64,000 nucleotides of DNA. Source: Cycas panzhihuaensis. Lineage: Eukaryota > Cycadophyta. The notes under the pieces were generated by a model that worked only from the letters and a program-made list of their open reading frames with translations, searched no databases and had not been told where the DNA came from. A program made the translations under genes and the position numbers. Shown piece by piece: positions 61,889 to 64,000 of this stretch. Position 1 is the first letter of the stretch. Every line of letters begins with the position of its first letter. The stretch spans positions 227,299,741 to 227,363,740 of the forward strand of contig CM041465.1 of assembly GCA_023213395.1 (NCBI GenBank), in the 5' to 3' direction.

Positions 61889-64000
61889 AGATCATATCCT
61901 TAGTGTATATACGTGTGTGTGTATACACATACATAATCATTGATAAAAATACATGTACAATAGTTTAGTATGTCCATAAAACTTCCATAAGGGCTCATAA
62001 TTCTCTACTAAGTTATAATGATTACTTTCCCTCGTTCATGGAATAGACACATATATTTCTCCCACGTAGTCGCCTCTCTCCCTATGACCCTCAATGCCCA
62101 CTACCTTGGGCACTTTGTGACATGCTAACCCCATCATCTATACCCCCTCCATGGCCTCTCCTTCCACATGTCTATAATTCTTAATACTCTAGTAGAATAG
62201 CCATCTACCCCTTCTTTACAATAACCTTTTCATCATAGCTTTATCCTCCTCCTCTAATAATGTGATCATGGCCTCCTAACTAGCTATTTAGGCCTCTAGC
62301 ACTCTCACTCTTACCTCTAAGGCCTAGTATATATTTTGAGGCTTGTATGTTAATGATAGGTAAGCCCTCACTGCTCTATGTCACCACACCTCTTCCTCGC
62401 CCTATAGTAGTGGTTGGTTAGAGCTATTGTTAAATGAGAGAATGGTGTCCAAACTCTCTTGTATAAATGTTAGGTTAATCGCACCCCCTCCTACATAAAC
62501 CCAATATCTATAAGTCCCAAATTAATCAATGGTAATTGAATTAAACACTAAGTAAATTAGATAATAGGGTAAAATGTTTTGTGTATATTTACCTATTACA
62601 TCACCTCTAACTAACTCAGTTGGCAGTACAACCTTATCACCTCCCCCCAAGCCCTCTCTTTAGTCACTCTGTTGTACCTCTTGGCTTCCCTATCATTAAT
62701 ATCATCATTTGATGCCCAAGTTATCTTAGCATATGGAACCCAAATAGACTCAACAAGAGTCATGGTATCTAAGATAGGCACCCCCACTATTCTTACCCTA
62801 CTCTCTTTAAGATTCCTCTTATATGACCTTATCTACAATTAGTTCATAACTAGCTTGTCCATCCCTAACTCCCTAATCATGATATGAGGTCATATTCTAA
62901 TAAAATGTGTTAAAATCCATGCCAATAGAATTAAGTAGTAAGAGAACCCTCCTCTCCCTTATTATCTAATACCCGTCAACTACTCTTGTATGTATTTAAC
63001 CACTTACAAGGCCTAATCAAATCTTATACCCTATTGACAACATTAGATGATCCAAATCTAGCCACCTAAAACCCCCACATAGTTCTACCAATTGGATATC
63101 CTAAAGAGAATAACGATAACAATCACATATTTTGGTAATAAGACCACTCATGTGTCCATCTCATTATCTACCTCATGATCTAACAAGCTAGTTAGATATG
63201 TTCTTGCTTGGCACCATGACTTGTCAACTAGTATAAAGGCCACTTTTACCCTCCTCCTATAGCATGAAACCCTAGTATATTCCTCACATTTTCTTGGGAA
63301 ATTTAGAAGTCTCCAAGGCCTCTAAATATAAACATATTAGCCCCTAGTACCTAGTGGCTAATCAAGTTAATGAGTAATTACCTACCTATGGCTATATGAT
63401 TGATGTAACATTCTTATAATACACCACACTACTCTATCACCATTTGTTAGCCTATCCCTAACATCTCGTAGAATTTGTCTATCATTATCTCTTAACCAGA
63501 CATGAGTTAATCTTTGTGTAAGAGATAACAAAATACTATCAGTGCCTAAATATTATCCCCTAGACTTCTTTCTAATAAAAAATCCACTAAAAAAAGGTCT
63601 ATGTTTAATCAAAAGTGTCTTTTGTCCTTATTTTTATGGTTTTTCTAGTTTTGCTATACCATACCACAAAAATATGGCAAGTAGTTCATAATTTAGAGCA
63701 TACCATAGAACTATTTTTTGGGACCATAAAATTATTTTGTGGTATAATAAGGTTTTTTTTGGTTACTGTCTTTTCTACAATATTGCACTACAAAATGTGA
63801 AAAATAAACCTAAAAATTTAAATTTCTTACTAAACAAGTTTTTCTAATGGTCAAAATTCACCATATGACCCTACTAAAAAAGCCTACTCATGAATTGCAA
63901 GAGACCAAGAGTAATTTGCTCTCTATTTGACAAATATAATGAATCCTACTGTTAGAAAACCCCCATATATATTGTTCTATCATATTTTACAAAAAAATAA
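61889..64000 (-). other. Degenerate coding-like region, family not identified
   Basis: On the minus strand 62,050-63,450 reads in broken pieces that keep coding-like character. Examples are W-H-G-F-*-H-I-L-L-E-Y-D near 62,900, V-P-I-L-D-T-M-T-L-V-E-S-I-W-V near 62,740 and a charged L-L-E-E-E-D-K-A-M-M-K stretch near 62,240. The overall layout (globular part, then charged tail, then a long TA tract) resembles the PMD-like region at 20.2-22.2 kb, but no PMD signature was found. 63,450-64,000 holds nothing recognisable. A decayed transposon or PMD-type gene is the best guess. Confidence 0.3.

Overview
The window looks like intergenic DNA from a land plant with a large, repeat-dominated nuclear genome. 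The evidence is Ty1/copia, Ty3/gypsy and L1-type LINE coding remnants in plant arrangements, initiator-tRNA-Met type primer sites, a plant mobile domain (PMD) fragment and many long microsatellites. CAG/CTG and CG appear strongly depleted by eye, with TAG/CTA in excess, as expected from long-term deamination of plant CHG and CG methylation. A gymnosperm-like genome with slow element removal is my guess, but the species cannot be read from the sequence. I see no intact host gene, no tRNA or rRNA gene, and nothing prokaryotic. Nearly every coding stretch is a broken transposon reading frame.

Layout. 1-5.8 kb: AT-rich DNA with a 90-bp tandem repeat (2.2-3.0 kb) and a microsatellite (3.5-3.7 kb). 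5.8-11.3 kb: a nearly full-length degenerate L1-type LINE on the minus strand, with a second LINE tail at 11.3-11.9 kb. 12.4-12.8 kb: a copia-type LTR flanked by a primer site on one side and a polypurine tract on the other. 13.2-13.5 kb: a ~21-bp minisatellite. 13.8-22.2 kb: mostly anonymous DNA, with an RNase H-like fragment (minus, 18.9-19.2 kb) and a PMD-like pseudogene (plus, from 20.2 kb). 22.2-24.5 kb: a 2.3-kb AT microsatellite. 25.2-28.1 kb: gypsy pol on the minus strand. 28.2-28.9 kb: another gypsy RT/RNase H fragment on the plus strand.

From 29.0 to 60.3 kb lies a nest of LTR retrotransposons. E4 is a plus-strand gypsy element with a Tat/Athila-like primer site (29.02-41.4 kb). It is split in its protease by C1, a minus-strand copia (32,087-39,445; TSD GCATC). 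Next to the end of E4 sits E1, a minus-strand gypsy (41,415-60,314; TSD TATAT). E1 is split in its reverse transcriptase by E2, a minus-strand copia (43,758-56,969; TSD GATTC/GAGTC). E2 is split in its integrase by E3, a plus-strand gag-only element (46,627-52,823; TSD TTCTT).

E3 is the most interesting object. Between its LTRs, in antisense orientation, it carries fragments that read as two unrelated host genes: a THUMP/TAN1-type tRNA-modification adaptor and the core of histone H2A. It has gag-like coding only at its 3' end and no pol. Its right end carries a primer-site-like extension between the LTR and the target duplication. A 1.57-kb compound microsatellite (60.3-61.9 kb) and a degenerate minus-strand coding region complete the window.
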